NCBI RefSeq assembly: GCF_007273535.1
Contig: NZ_RIBP01000001.1
Location: 310,001-374,000, forward strand
Direction: 5' to 3'
Length of the DNA: 64,000 nucleotides
Source of the DNA: Niallia circulans
Lineage (GTDB): Bacteria; Bacillota; Bacilli; Bacillales; Cytobacillaceae
Shown: in pieces, positions 8,924-19,415 of the stretch
Numbering within the stretch: position 1 is the first letter of the stretch
Layout: every line of letters begins with the position of its first letter
Position numbers and translations under genes: made by a program
The notes under the pieces: generated by a model
Told to the model about the DNA's origin: nothing
Seen by the model: the letters and a program-made list of their open reading frames with translations, nothing else
The model's database searches: none

Positions 8924-9469
8924 ATGAAAACTTTAGTTCTTGTATTTCACCCAGACTTAACTGCTTCTCGTGCAAATAGACGTTTTACGGAGGAAATGGA
9001 GAAGCAAGCTAATGTTACGGTTCACCGTGTTTATGAGGCTTACCCCGATGAGAACATTGATGTTGCAGCCGAGCAAAAGCAATTAGAAAATCATGAGCGC
9101 ATCGTATTACAATTTCCGTTTTATTGGTACAGCTCGCCTTCATTGTTGAAAAAATGGCAGGATGCTGTTCTGACTTATGGATGGGCTTTTGGAAGCAATG
9201 GAGACAAGCTAAACGATAAAGAACTGCTGATTGCTGTTACTACTGGCGTTGATGAAGTAGGTTACTCACCAAACGGGAGTGTAAAATACACCATTCCAGA
9301 GTTACTACGACCTTTTCAGGCGACTAGTAATTTGATTGGCACACGCTATTTGACACCTTATGTAGTGGATGGTGTGATGCAATTATCCGACGAGGAACTT
9401 GAGCAAAGAGCGAAGGATTATGCCGAGTATGCATTAAGCGATAAACTGGATCTGCTTGCCATCCGCTAA
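8924..9469 (+). CDS. NAD(P)H oxidoreductase, flavodoxin-like fold
   Basis: 181-residue flavoprotein of the NQO/KefF/YrkL group that reduces quinones by two electrons. The N-terminal LVLVFHPD strand and loop bind FMN; the QFPFYWYSSPSLLKKWQD segment is the conserved substrate/FMN-binding stretch, and GWAFG and TGVDEVGYS follow. I chose the ATG at 8924 because GAGGAG ends 10 nt before it; an in-frame start at 8879 would add a lysine/asparagine-rich leader not seen in the family. It is the last gene of the redox block and is followed by a strong terminator. Confidence 0.9.
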   Translation: MKTLVLVFHPDLTASRANRRFTEEMEKQANVTVHRVYEAYPDENIDVAAEQKQLENHERIVLQFPFYWYSSPSLLKKWQDAVLTYGWAFGSNGDKLNDKELLIAVTTGVDEVGYSPNGSVKYTIPELLRPFQATSNLIGTRYLTPYVVDGVMQLSDEELEQRAKDYAEYALSDKLDLLAIR

Positions 9470-9540
9470 CATACAGTTTGTATAAAGGGTTTATTAAGAG
9501 TCCTACGTAGCAGCATTAGAATTTTTTATATGATCATCAC

Positions 9541-9574
9541 AAAACCACCTTCATGTTAAACGAAGGTGGTTTTA
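9541..9574 (+). terminator. Rho-independent terminator
   Basis: AAAACCACCTTC / GAAGGTGGTTTT stem with a 9-nt loop and T run. It ends the redox block. Confidence 0.85.
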
Positions 9575-9667
9575 TTAACACAAAATTGCTAATCTGTAAA
9601 TCCCGAACCTAACACGACAATGAGATAAATGATTTGAAACTTAATGTTAAAAATGAGGGGATTTTCT

Positions 9668-9775
9668 ATGTGAAAAGTAATTTTGAACAATGGTGTAGAG
9701 ATGCCTATTCTAGAATTTAGTATAGGGATCCTGAAACAGTTAAAATGATCAGTAACCTGAAATTTTAATATTTAA
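9668..9775 (+). pseudogene. Internally deleted aldo/keto reductase remnant
   Basis: The first part reads [16 protein letters not shown], matching the start of the AKR at 5448 ([17 protein letters not shown]) with TAG/TGA-type stops. After about 60 bp the text jumps to PETVKMISNLKF, matching that gene's last residues ([12 protein letters not shown]). The whole middle, about 0.75 kb, is missing. It shows that this locus once had a further AKR copy. Confidence 0.75.
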
Positions 9776-9784
9776 TAAACTGAA

Positions 9785-9905
9785 TGGTGCTTTCCTTATA
9801 TAAAGGAAAAGCATTTTTTATGTTGCTATATGGACAGCGTTGTATTAAATGAACTGTAAAAAAAGTATAACTTTGTGAATAAATGTACTTAAAGTAACGG
9901 GGACT
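9785..9905. repeat. Dispersed intergenic repeat with hairpin
   Basis: A TGCTTTCCTT...AAGGAAAAGCA hairpin with T run (9788-9820) is followed by TTTGTGAATAAATGTACTTAA (9872-9892) and a GGGGAC block. The second half recurs at 23521, 34961, 42999 and 46010. The gap from here to the HU gene has no other coding sequence. Confidence 0.55.
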
Positions 9906-10066
9906 ATAGTCCTATAAGGTGACTTCCTAAATGGTGAATATTGTGTCACGTTTGTCACTATTTTTTGATAAGGTTCTAAGAGAATTAGCTTATAATTGCG
10001 AATTGAAAACGTTTATGAAATACTAATAGTGGCCTGTTTGGGGACTGATTTCTAGGAGAGACATAT

Positions 10067-10342
10067 ATGAACAAAACAGAACTTATTAATGCAGTAGCTG
10101 AAGGCTCTGAATTATCGAAAAAGGACTCAACTAGAGTAGTTGACTCCGTAATGGAAAGAATCACAACAGCATTGAAAAATGGTGAAAAAGTAGAACTCTT
10201 AGGATTTGGTGCTTTCTCTGTTAGTGAACGTGCAGCTAGAAAGGGTCGTAACCCGCAAACTGGTGAAGAAATAGAAATTGCAGCAAGTAAAGTACCTACT
10301 TTTAAAGCCGGAAAAAACTTAAAAGATGCTGTGAAAGAATAA
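10067..10342 (+). CDS. hup: DNA-binding protein HU
   Basis: 91-residue histone-like nucleoid protein. Starts [12 protein letters not shown], contains the dimer-core FGxF (LLGFGAFSV) and the DNA-binding beta-arm [12 protein letters not shown] with the intercalating proline, and ends [13 protein letters not shown]. Close to B. subtilis HBsu in length and sequence. AGGAGA lies before the ATG. The roughly 200 bp upstream and 170 bp downstream are repeated, diverged, around the broken HU copy at 23716, and the 3' end recurs at 16069. This is the only intact copy in the window; another HU gene may exist elsewhere. Confidence 0.95.
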   Translation: MNKTELINAVAEGSELSKKDSTRVVDSVMERITTALKNGEKVELLGFGAFSVSERAARKGRNPQTGEEIEIAASKVPTFKAGKNLKDAVKE

Positions 10343-10354
10343 GAACTTTAGTAT

Positions 10355-10384
10355 GGTAGGGGATCAATCCTCTACCACTTTTTA
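10355..10384 (+). terminator. HU terminator
   Basis: GGTAGGGGAT / ATCCTCTACC stem followed by a T run. The same hairpin follows the HU remnants at 16123 and 23976. Confidence 0.8.
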
Positions 10385-10410
10385 TAAGCCTTATAATTAT
10401 TAATTTTTAG

Positions 10411-10525
10411 ACAGTAAGCTCCAAGCAGCGAACCTAAATATTTGTATACAAGGTATTATGTTATAGATGGGTTTCCAAGAACAGAAGAATGTGAAACCAA
10501 AGGGTAATATAAATAATGAAATGAG
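10411..10525 (+). other. Degraded coding remnant shared with 24041-24140
   Basis: This stretch downstream of HU aligns with 24041-24140 downstream of the HU pseudogene. In the second copy a frame reads about 24 codons ending YSWFYVQKYVKPTG and a stop; here the same text is interrupted. It looks like the tail of a lost gene duplicated together with HU. From 10526 to 10680 I see nothing. Confidence 0.4.
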
Positions 10526-10682
10526 TTTAGAAGAGGAGAGGAAGTTTCATCAATGAAATTATAATTAGTAGAGTGTCTCATTAATATATCAAAGTACGAT
10601 TATTGAGGTATTAGTAATAATATTTGATATATGGGTTATTAACTATCAATAATTTATTATAAGATAAAAAGAATTATGATTA

Positions 10683-10711
10683 TTGACAACGTTTTCTTTT
10701 CGTGTTAAGCT
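10683..10711 (+). promoter_or_regulatory. bgl promoter with overlapping cre site
   Basis: TTGACA at 10683 with a weak -10 (TAAGCT, 10706) about 17 bp on. The -35 overlaps TTGACAACGTTTTCT (10683-10697), which fits the CcpA catabolite-responsive element consensus WTGNAANCGNWNNCW with one mismatch. Glucose repression of the operon is therefore likely. Confidence 0.55.
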
Positions 10712-10725
10712 TATATCAAAATTTA

Positions 10726-10820
10726 GGATTGTTACTGATTCGATCAGGCATAACCAATTATAATTGTAATGGAAATAGGGTAACCTATGTTTTCATGCGA
10801 TTATAATTGGTTTTTTTTTA
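10726..10820 (+). promoter_or_regulatory. RAT antiterminator and terminator before licT
   Basis: GGATTGTTACTG...CAGGCATAACC (10726-10755) matches the ribonucleic antiterminator recognised by LicT/SacY-type proteins. Its 3' end overlaps the 5' arm of a terminator (CCAATTATAATTG / CGATTATAATTGG, then nine T residues). Binding of the antiterminator protein would block the terminator and let RNA polymerase read into the operon. Confidence 0.88.
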
Positions 10821-10847
10821 TTTTATTCAAAAGTAAGAGGGATTATC

Positions 10848-11696
10848 ATGAAATTAAAACAGGCATTTAATAACAATGTTGCTCTAGCTTTAGATAATAG
10901 TGGAAACGAAATCATTGTGATGGGAAAGGGGGTTGGATTTAATAAGAAAAGATATGAAGAGATTGATCCTAATTTAGTTGATAAAGTTTATTCGTTAGAT
11001 TCACCTGAATCCAATCAGTTAACAAGTATTCTAAATAGTATTCCAGCTGATTATATCTTTCTAACAAACCAGATTATTCGTATGGGAGAAGATATACTGC
11101 AAATAAAATTAAGTGATGCATTTATTATTACATTGGCAGATCATTTAAACTTTGCCTTAGAAAGACATCAAGATAACCTATTAATAAAGAATCCGCTTCA
11201 TTGGGAAGTAAAGAACCTTTATAAAGATGAATATGAAATAGGAATGAAAGCCCTTAATCTTATAAAGAGATTCACCAATCTTTCTCTACCTGAGTATGAA
11301 GCGACCTCTATAGCCTTGCATTTTGTTAATGCACAGCATAAGAGTGAAGAAATGAAAGTAACTCTACAAATCGCAGAAATCACGAATAAAATTCTTGAAG
11401 TTATTAGCTATCATTATCATATGAAAATACAAGAAGACACTATTAATTATTCAAGGTTACTGACACATTTACGTTACTTTATTTTAAGACAATTAAATCA
11501 TGATGAAAAAACAATGGAAGAAGTTACGTCACTGTATAACATCATAAAAGAAAGATATCAAAACGCTTATATCTGCGTGAAGAAGATTGAAAAGTATTTA
11601 AACATAGAGTACAACTGGCATCTCTCCAATGATGAACTGGCTTATTTAGCAATTCATATACATCGAATGACATCAAGAAATGAAAAACAAAATTAG
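10848..11696 (+). CDS. licT: BglG/LicT family transcriptional antiterminator
   Basis: RNA-binding antiterminator of 282 aa. Residues 1-55 are the CAT RNA-binding domain (MKLKQAFNNNVALA, GKGVGFNKK). Two PTS-regulation domains follow; the phosphorylatable histidines fall at H99 and H158 in PRD1 and H207 and H270 in PRD2, almost the same positions as in B. subtilis LicT. HPr-dependent phosphorylation of PRD2 activates and EII-dependent phosphorylation of PRD1 inhibits the family. AAGAGGG precedes the ATG. It should act on the two RAT sites at 10726 and 11696, so it controls itself and the PTS genes. Confidence 0.93.
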   Translation: MKLKQAFNNNVALALDNSGNEIIVMGKGVGFNKKRYEEIDPNLVDKVYSLDSPESNQLTSILNSIPADYIFLTNQIIRMGEDILQIKLSDAFIITLADHLNFALERHQDNLLIKNPLHWEVKNLYKDEYEIGMKALNLIKRFTNLSLPEYEATSIALHFVNAQHKSEEMKVTLQIAEITNKILEVISYHYHMKIQEDTINYSRLLTHLRYFILRQLNHDEKTMEEVTSLYNIIKERYQNAYICVKKIEKYLNIEYNWHLSNDELAYLAIHIHRMTSRNEKQN

Positions 11697-11775
11697 GGTG
11701 TTACTGTTAAATCAGGCATAACCTAAATATACTTCAAAACAAAATTGTGTTTTGGACTATATTTAGGTTTTTTAT
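11696..11775 (+). promoter_or_regulatory. Second RAT antiterminator/terminator before the PTS gene
   Basis: GGGTGTTACTG...CAGGCATAACC overlaps the arm of a terminator (ACCTAAATATA / TATATTTAGGT plus T run, 11721-11772). It gives a second LicT-dependent checkpoint between licT and bglP. Confidence 0.87.
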
Positions 11776-11805
11776 TTTGTCTAGAAAAAGAATAGGAGTA
11801 AACGA

Positions 11806-13677
11806 ATGAGTCAGGAAAAATTAGCAAAAGATATTGTAATTAAAATTGGTGGCAAAGAAAACATAACAAGATCTTGGCACTGTGTAACCAGACTGCGCTT
11901 CCATGTCAAAGATGAAAGTAAAGTAGATGTGGAAGGAATTAGAAAGTTAAATGGAGCAATGGGAGCACAGTTTCAAAACGGCCAATTTCAAGTGATTGTC
12001 GGAAATAAAGTAATGGAAGTATTCAAAGAGGTAGAATCTTTAGTTGGAATTAATAATGAAAGTAGTATTGGTGAATCAAGCGCTAGCAAGAAAAAGCTTT
12101 TAAGTAGATTCTTTGACATGATCTCTGGTGTATTCTCCCCTGTCATTCCTGCAATTGCTGGGGCTGGGATGATGAAAGGGATACTTACCTTATTGCAAGT
12201 ATTAGGATGGATATCAGTCGAAAGCGATGCGTATCAAGTTCTTACCATTATTTCTGATGCAGCATTTTATTTCCTTCCTTTCTTATTAGCAATATCAGCT
12301 GCTAAAAGATTTAAAGTAAGTGAATATTTAGCGGTAGCATTAGCCGGTGCGTTGCTGTATCCAACAATTACAGCAGGGGTTGCTAGTGGAGAAGCTGGAT
12401 TAAAGTTCTTAGGTATGTCTGTGCCTTTCATTGGCTATAGCGCTACTGTTATTCCGATTATTATTGCTGTATGGATTTTAAGCTATGTTTATAAATTAAT
12501 AAATCGTATAGTTCCTAGTACAGTGAGAGTGGTTTTAACACCAACGCTTGTTTTCCTTATTATGATTCCTTTCACGTTAATTGTCGCTGGACCAATCGGA
12601 TTTGTTGTTGGTGATTATGTAGGGATTGCAGTTGCATGGATTTATGAGCATGGAGGAGTATTTGCTGGGATTCTAATCGGGGGATTAATGCCTGTGTTTG
12701 TTGTTACCGGTATGCATTATGGCTTTGCTCCTATTATACTTCAGAATATGGGTAAATATGGGTATGATAATGCTATTTTGCCATTAAATATTGTAAATAG
12801 TTTAGCACAAGCAGGTGCAGCTTTTGCAGTTTCATTTAGAACCAAGAATAAAAAGTTAAAATCTTTAGCAGTATCTACTGGTGTATCTGCATTATTAGGT
12901 GTTACAGAACCTGCTGTTTTTGGAGTGAATTTGAAACTAAAACGTCCATTATATGCAACCATGATAGCTGGTGCAATTAGTGGGGGAATGGTTGTTTATT
13001 TTGGAGTAAAATGTTTCGGATTTATTTTACAAGGTCTAGAGGCTTTTCCAGTTTATATTGATCCTGCTAGTCCTATGAATTTAGTATATACCATCATTTC
13101 TATGATTGTTTCCTTCATTATTGCATTTGTTATGACGCTTATTTTAGGGTTTGAAGATGTTCCAGCAGATGACGAAGATAGTACAAAAGAAAATAAAACA
13201 ACTAGTTTATCTCACGAAGGGGAAGAAGTAGGCAGTCCATTAACAGGTAAAGTTTTGCCTCTTCAAGGTGTACCTGATAAGACTTTTTCAGGTGAAATTC
13301 TGGGGAAAAGTATTGCTATTGAACCGTCAGAAAATACATTAGTTTCTCCCTTTACTGGTACAGTTGCAATGATTTATCCGACAAAGCATGCAATTGGTTT
13401 ACGTTCTGAAAATGGTTTAGAAGTACTTATTCACATTGGCCTTGAAACAGTAAATTTAGAAGGTAAGTTCTTTAATGTAAAAGTAGAACAAGGTCAATAT
13501 GTACAAAAGGGTCAAGAGCTTATTACCTTTGACCGAGAAGCAATCAGTAACGAAGGATACAATATGGTTACTTTAGTGATACTGACAAATAGTGATCAAT
13601 ATAGTTCCGTAGAGAAGTTGGATTTAGATTATCAAGTAATAAAGACAGAAGAACAACTATTTAATATTCAAAAATAA
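11806..13677 (+). CDS. bglP: PTS beta-glucoside-specific EIIBCA
   Basis: Membrane permease of 623 aa that imports and phosphorylates aryl-beta-glucosides such as salicin or arbutin. Domain order is B-C-A: EIIB at residues 1-85 with phospho-Cys26 (WHCVTRLRF); EIIC, about ten membrane segments, residues 100-450, with the conserved GVTEPAVFG loop; EIIA at 470-620 with phospho-His543 (VLIHIGLETVNL). Length equals that of B. subtilis BglP. GGAG precedes the ATG. It is preceded by a RAT switch and followed, 15 nt on, by the hydrolase gene. Confidence 0.94.
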   Translation: MSQEKLAKDIVIKIGGKENITRSWHCVTRLRFHVKDESKVDVEGIRKLNGAMGAQFQNGQFQVIVGNKVMEVFKEVESLVGINNESSIGESSASKKKLLSRFFDMISGVFSPVIPAIAGAGMMKGILTLLQVLGWISVESDAYQVLTIISDAAFYFLPFLLAISAAKRFKVSEYLAVALAGALLYPTITAGVASGEAGLKFLGMSVPFIGYSATVIPIIIAVWILSYVYKLINRIVPSTVRVVLTPTLVFLIMIPFTLIVAGPIGFVVGDYVGIAVAWIYEHGGVFAGILIGGLMPVFVVTGMHYGFAPIILQNMGKYGYDNAILPLNIVNSLAQAGAAFAVSFRTKNKKLKSLAVSTGVSALLGVTEPAVFGVNLKLKRPLYATMIAGAISGGMVVYFGVKCFGFILQGLEAFPVYIDPASPMNLVYTIISMIVSFIIAFVMTLILGFEDVPADDEDSTKENKTTSLSHEGEEVGSPLTGKVLPLQGVPDKTFSGEILGKSIAIEPSENTLVSPFTGTVAMIYPTKHAIGLRSENGLEVLIHIGLETVNLEGKFFNVKVEQGQYVQKGQELITFDREAISNEGYNMVTLVILTNSDQYSSVEKLDLDYQVIKTEEQLFNIQK

Positions 13678-15141
<1,464 letters not shown>

Positions 15142-15192
15142 AGTAATAACAAGTTTATAACTAAAGTTTTGTTTCTTTAAGGAGGAACTTCT

Positions 15193-15945
15193 ATGAGTCA
15201 AAATAAAGTAGCTATTGTAACTGGTGGCGGTAGCGGGTTAGGTCAAGCGGTAGCATTAAAATAAGCCGATTCTGGTGTCTCCATAACAGTTGTGGACATT
15301 TCCGAAAAAGCCGGAAATGATACAGTAAGCCTAATTAAAGAAAAAGGGGCAAAAGCAATCTTTGTTCATGCAGACGTTAGTAAGGCGGAGGACGTGAAGA
15401 ATTACGTAGATAAAACCGTCGAAGAATTCGGTACGATTGATATGTTCTACAATAATGCCGGAATTTCTGGCCCAGGCTTAAAATTTTTGGATAATACAAT
15501 TGAACAAATTCAACAAGTAGTTGGAATAAATTTATTAGGTGCATTATACGGTATTAAATATGTAACAGAAGTAATGCTACAAAACGGTGGTGGTTCGATT
15601 GTTAATACTTCGTCTACTGCAGGAGTTGTAGGACAAGCTACTGTTGGTACTTATTCTGCAACAAAGCACGGCGTTGTCGGCATTACTAAAACAATTGCCG
15701 CGGAATATGCAGAACAAGGAATTCGCTGTAACGCTATAGCACCCGGTACGATTGAAACACCTATGGTAAAAGAATACAGAGAAAAGAATCCTGAAAATGT
15801 TAAAGCGGTTGTGGAAGCCATTCCCCAAAAACGTCTTGGAAATCCTGAAGAGGTAGCAGAATTAGTTACTTTTTTATTGGGAGATACAGCTAATTATATT
15901 AACGGAACAGTTGTATCTATAGACGGTGGGTTTACTTCCATTTAA
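15193..15945 (+). pseudogene. SDR oxidoreductase with early nonsense codon
   Basis: Full SDR of 250 codons with GGAGGA before the ATG. The Rossmann start VAIVTGGGSGLG is followed by a TAA at 15262 (context AVALK*ADSG). Beyond it everything is intact: NNAG at YNNAGISG, catalytic Ser in NTSSTAG, YSATK, and the C-terminal VVSIDGGF. A GTG at 15292 could restart translation but would omit the cofactor-binding loop. One substitution separates it from a working gene, so decay is recent, or the stop is a sequencing error. It would have been a fourth bgl operon gene or a separate unit. Confidence 0.85.
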
Positions 15946-16068
15946 ATCTGAGAATACAAAAGAGGCAATGGACTTGTTTCGTGGCTTCTTCTAATAAAAA
16001 AAAGAAACATATAATCATTTCATATACTTAGCCGTAAAGTGATTCGTGTCCGCAGTATAGCATCTTCC

Positions 16069-16147
16069 TTTAAAGCAGGAAAAAAATTGAAGGATGCTGT
16101 GAAAGAATAAGAATATTAGTATTGGTAGGGGATTAGTCCTCTACCTT
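16069..16147 (+). pseudogene. HU 3'-end remnant with its terminator
   Basis: Only the last 13 codons of an HU gene survive (FKAGKKLKDAVKE and stop, 16069-16110), followed by the HU-type GGTAGGGGATTAGTCC hairpin at 16123-16147. The upstream part is replaced by unrelated sequence. Third HU copy of the window. Confidence 0.7.
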
Positions 16148-16230
16148 TAATTATATGCTTTTAATTTCTTTAAGAATTAATTTTAGAAGAGAAGAGAGAT
16201 ATTAACCAAGGAAGTTATTATTTTATAAGT

Positions 16231-16440
16231 GTGCGTTAAATATAGATAAACGCTTCATAATCTTCAAAATAAAAATGTTTAAACCCTTGGTATATATGGG
16301 ATTAGACGTTTTTTTATTATAACATATTTTCAATCTAAGAAGGATTAACGCTTATTTTAGGAGTTAACGCACATTTCCTACGTGAAACGGAGTATTTAAG
16401 AGATAAGTGTTTGTTTATTGAGGGAGATTAGTTCTGAATA
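16231..16440. repeat. Segment paralogous to 24190-24400
   Basis: Shares TCTAAGAAGGATTA, CGCTT.TTTTAGGAGTTAACGC and TTTATTGAGGGAG with 24190-24400, in the same order and also downstream of an HU remnant. This suggests duplication of a larger HU-containing block. No coding sequence is seen between 16148 and the IS end. Confidence 0.55.
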
Positions 16441-16629
16441 TGTTAATTTTAAACTTTATTAACTATTCATAACTAAATTGATTGCTAATGTTTATACGAA
16501 AAAAATCGGCGTTATCCAGCACAGTTTCCTTATTTTCCATAACTTAAATAATGAATCGGCTACACTAAGTTGGACAGAATTTATAAGGGCTAGTACACTA
16601 AACATACTAACCTAAAGGAGCTTGGTACA

Positions 16630-16911
16630 ATGCCGTGCCAACGTAGAACTTTTACAGCCGAATTTAAACTTCAATTAGTAAAGCTATATGAAAATGGAAA
16701 GTCCCGTGCGGATATCTGCCGAGAGTATGAAATCACACCTTCCTCATTAGATCGTTGGATTAAAAATCATCAAGAAACTGGATCCTTTTCTGCGAAAGAT
16801 AATCGTACAGAGGAAGAGAACAAGTTAATGAGATTGCGCAAAGAAAACCAACGCTTAATGATGGAGAGTGACATTTTAAAGCAAGCTGCGCTGATCATGG
16901 GACGAAAATAA
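16630..16911 (+). CDS. IS3-family transposase OrfA
   Basis: 93 aa. N-terminal helix-turn-helix (RRTFTAEFKLQLVKLYENG, then YEITPSSLDRWIK) that binds the IS ends, followed by a leucine-zipper-like coiled coil with KLMRLRKENQRLMMESDILK. AAAGGAG before ATG. In this family OrfA is joined to OrfB by a -1 frameshift; a short A-rich stretch occurs near 16906 but is not a strong slippery site. Confidence 0.9.
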   Translation: MPCQRRTFTAEFKLQLVKLYENGKSRADICREYEITPSSLDRWIKNHQETGSFSAKDNRTEEENKLMRLRKENQRLMMESDILKQAALIMGRK

Positions 16912-16913
16912 AT

Positions 16914-17753
16914 GTGATTCGAAATAACACACACAAATATTCAGTATCAGCAATGTGTAACGTCCTCCATATACCCAAAAGTAGTTACTACTATCAAGCC
17001 AATTTGTGCGAAAAAGAAGCCCATGAAAGAGAAGAAGTGGAGCTTTCCAATGAAATTCAACGCATTTTTAAGGGAAGTCGTTGTAACTATGGTACTCGCA
17101 AACTCAAAGTAGAGTTAAAGAAGTAAAACTGGATCGTTTCTCGTCGTCGAATCGGTCGGATTATGAAACAACTAGGCTTGGTATCGAATTATACGGTGGC
17201 ACAATACAAGCCATATAAACAATCCAGTAAGGAAGCTCCTACCCGAAACGAGTTAAAACGTCCATTTAACCAAGAAGAAGCATTAACAGTAGTTGTAAGT
17301 GATTTAACATACGTCCGTGTCGAGAAAAAATGGCATTACGTATGCTTATTTGTCGATCTTTTCAACCGAGAAATTATCGGCTATAGTGCTGGTCCAAATA
17401 AGACAGCTGACCTGGTATATAAAGCATTGGCAAGCATTAAAGGTAACTTGCATAACATTCAAATGTTTCATACAGACCGAGGAAAAGAGTTTGATAATAA
17501 ACTACTTTCCGAGGCTTTAGAAACATTTGGGATTCAAAGATCTTTGAGTACAAAGGGATGTCCATACGATAACGCCGTCGCCGAGGCCATGTTCAAAGTC
17601 TTCAAAACGGAATTCGCAAATGGAGCCCATTTTACTTCTCTTGAACAGCTAAAACTGGAATTAAATGATTATGTTCATTGGTTTAACCATATTCGAATTC
17701 ATGGAACACTCGGTTACTTAACGCCAGTAGAATTCAAGAAACAGGCCTTATAA
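16914..17753 (+). pseudogene. IS3-family transposase OrfB with in-frame stop
   Basis: DDE integrase (rve) of about 279 codons. The N-terminal part (YSVSAMCNVLHIPKSSYYY, NYGTRKLKVEL) runs into a TAA at 17124, a likely CAA change, and resumes in the same frame with WIVSRRRIGRIMKQLGL. The catalytic triad is present in VVSDLTYV, HTDRGKEF and the E of AVAEAMFK. Only the nonsense codon disables it. Confidence 0.88.
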
Positions 17754-17780
17754 AAGTTGTCCAGTTTGGTGTTGACATTC

Positions 17781-17800
17781 CATAATACAGCTGTATTATG
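17781..17800. promoter_or_regulatory. Perfect 20-bp palindrome
   Basis: CATAATACAGCTGTATTATG is a perfect dyad lying 4 bp outside the right end of the IS and 73 bp before the CPBP gene. It could be an operator of that gene or the preferred target of the IS. Confidence 0.45.
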
Positions 17801-17872
17801 AAGAAGGAATATCGCGGTTCTTCTTGAATAAATATAAAGGAGTAGATATAACCATAAATTAAGGAGGTTTGC

Positions 17873-18634
17873 ATGGAAATTTCCCTTTGGATAATGATTG
17901 TTTTTGTGTTACTATATGAGCCAATTTACGGATATTATGATTTTCAGAAATTCAAGGTAAATGTCACAACAAATCCACATACCAGAGAGAAGTATTATAT
18001 TAATTCTATTGTAGGTTTGTGGGCTCCTACTCTCTATATCATCCTCTTAGTCCTTTTCACAGAACTTACCTTTAATCAAATAGGGTTTACCCTACCTTCC
18101 ATTAACACAAATGTATTTGGCCCTATTATTACCTACACTGTATTTGCCCTAACTGGTATTTATATTCTTGCTATCCTATATTATATGATAGGATACCATG
18201 TAAGTATTACTATTCGTACAAAACTCACCGAAGCAAAAAACAGAGAAAAAGAAAAATCAGCGTACCTCGCAATAATGCCTGTAAGTAAAAGAGAGAAGAA
18301 GTTATGGAATTACGTTTCTATTACAGCAGGACTTACCGAAGAAATAATATACAGAGGCTTTTTAATCTTTGCATTTTCTTATTTGTTCCCAAACTTGCCC
18401 ATTTGGTTTGTTGTCATCTTTGCGTCCCTTTTGTTCGGACTGGCTCATACGTATCAGGGGCTATTATCAGGCGTATTGCGGACAGCAATAGTTGGCATGG
18501 TTTTCTCCGTTTTATATATGGGACTTAATTCAATTATCCCCCTTATTCTTCTTCATTTCTTAATAGATTATATGGCAAAGGTTGGGGAGGATGAAAATTA
18601 TATTCAGGATTCTCGAATAACAAAAATCCCATAA
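17873..18634 (+). CDS. CPBP family intramembrane glutamic endopeptidase
   Basis: Integral membrane protein of 253 aa with about six to eight hydrophobic segments. The CAAX-protease/bacteriocin-processing motifs are present: EExxxR at 156-161 (TEEIIYRG), FxxxH at 188-192 (FGLAH) and a late HFLID. Members cleave within membranes; in Gram-positives some give bacteriocin self-immunity or process signals. AAGGAGG precedes the ATG. No bacteriocin gene is adjacent. The palindrome at 17781 may control it. Confidence 0.88.
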   Translation: MEISLWIMIVFVLLYEPIYGYYDFQKFKVNVTTNPHTREKYYINSIVGLWAPTLYIILLVLFTELTFNQIGFTLPSINTNVFGPIITYTVFALTGIYILAILYYMIGYHVSITIRTKLTEAKNREKEKSAYLAIMPVSKREKKLWNYVSITAGLTEEIIYRGFLIFAFSYLFPNLPIWFVVIFASLLFGLAHTYQGLLSGVLRTAIVGMVFSVLYMGLNSIIPLILLHFLIDYMAKVGEDENYIQDSRITKIP

Positions 18635-18639
18635 TTCAA

Positions 18640-18895
18640 TTTTAATGGAGTGTAGCAGCACCAGTGTTTCCCTTCCTTGAAATAGCGATTCCAAGGAAGG
18701 GAAACATCTTCATCATTAAGAGTTGGAACCGAATCAACGATTACCCAATTGAAAGAACGAAGACCGTTTGACTTTCTCCAGTACTCGATGGCCAGCAAAT
18801 TGAGCCTCAATAGTAGCCTGGGCATTTCTCATAGCAGACAATTGATAATCATCAACTAGTTTAATTTCCGCTGCTGTCATGTTAGTTTTCATATG
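18640..18895 (-). other. Possible degraded coding sequence
   Basis: On the minus strand two frames look like pieces of one protein: a first frame from ATG at about 18891 (MKTNMTAAEIKLVDDYQ...) that stops after about 50 codons, and a second one reading NWVIVDSVPTLNDEDVSLPW. I do not recognise the family. No ribosome site is obvious. Nothing else is visible in this gap. Confidence 0.3.
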
Positions 18896-18980
18896 GTACT
18901 ATAGGGGCAGTTTTACATAAGAAGTATTTGTTTTATTTAGTATCGAATTTAGTAATCTAAAAAGTTAAGGAGACTACATT

Positions 18981-19400
18981 TTGAAATCATTAAAAATGGC
19001 TCAATTAATTAATTTAGATGATATAGTGAAAATTGATGAACTAGTAATCGGTAAAAAATGCAGGTGTGAATCCATTAGGAAAGCTATTAAAGAAGAGAGA
19101 TGTATAGTTGCTAATGATAAGAATCTTATAGTTGGTTTTTTAATATTTGATACCAATTTCTTTGGTTGTAGTTTCATTTCACTAATAATTGTTAGTCCAA
19201 CTGAAAGGCGTAAAGGATACGCTACATCGCTTATTGAATATTTTATAAACATTTCGCCAACAAAGAAAATTTTCTCTTCAACCAATAAATCAAATCAAAG
19301 GATGCAAGAAGTTTTTAAAGCAAGTGGATTCTTACAAAGTGGATTAATTGAAAATTTAGATGAAGGAGATCCTGAGATAATTTACTATAAAACCAAATAA
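18981..19400 (+). CDS. GNAT family N-acetyltransferase
   Basis: 139-residue acetyl-CoA-dependent transferase. The core motif A is SLIIVSPTERRKGYATSLIEYF, with the RxxGxA acetyl-CoA loop, and a C-terminal NQRMQEVFKASGF helix typical of the fold. It starts at TTG (18981), with AAGGAG 8 nt upstream. Substrate unknown. A hairpin and a dispersed repeat follow it. Confidence 0.82.
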   Translation: MKSLKMAQLINLDDIVKIDELVIGKKCRCESIRKAIKEERCIVANDKNLIVGFLIFDTNFFGCSFISLIIVSPTERRKGYATSLIEYFINISPTKKIFSSTNKSNQRMQEVFKASGFLQSGLIENLDEGDPEIIYYKTK

Positions 19401-19415
19401 TTTCTTGTTCAACTA

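Larger units (their letters stand above)
16557..17777 (+). mobile_element. IS3-family insertion sequence
   Basis: About 1.2 kb. Ends carry an imperfect inverted repeat: ACACTAAG..TGGACA..TTTATAAGG near 16562-16589 against the complement of the right end (outer TGTTGACA at 17770-17777). Two overlapping frames, OrfA and OrfB, are arranged as in IS3. OrfB has a stop codon, so this copy is probably not autonomous. I could not see a convincing target duplication. Confidence 0.85.

Noticed and set aside
11696..11775. Riboswitch or T-box before the PTS gene
   Set aside because: The sequence fits a LicT-type antiterminator with overlapping terminator, and licT lies directly upstream.
16557..17777. 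Target-site duplication of the IS3 element
   Set aside because: Bases next to the two ends do not match, and the exact left end is unsure.
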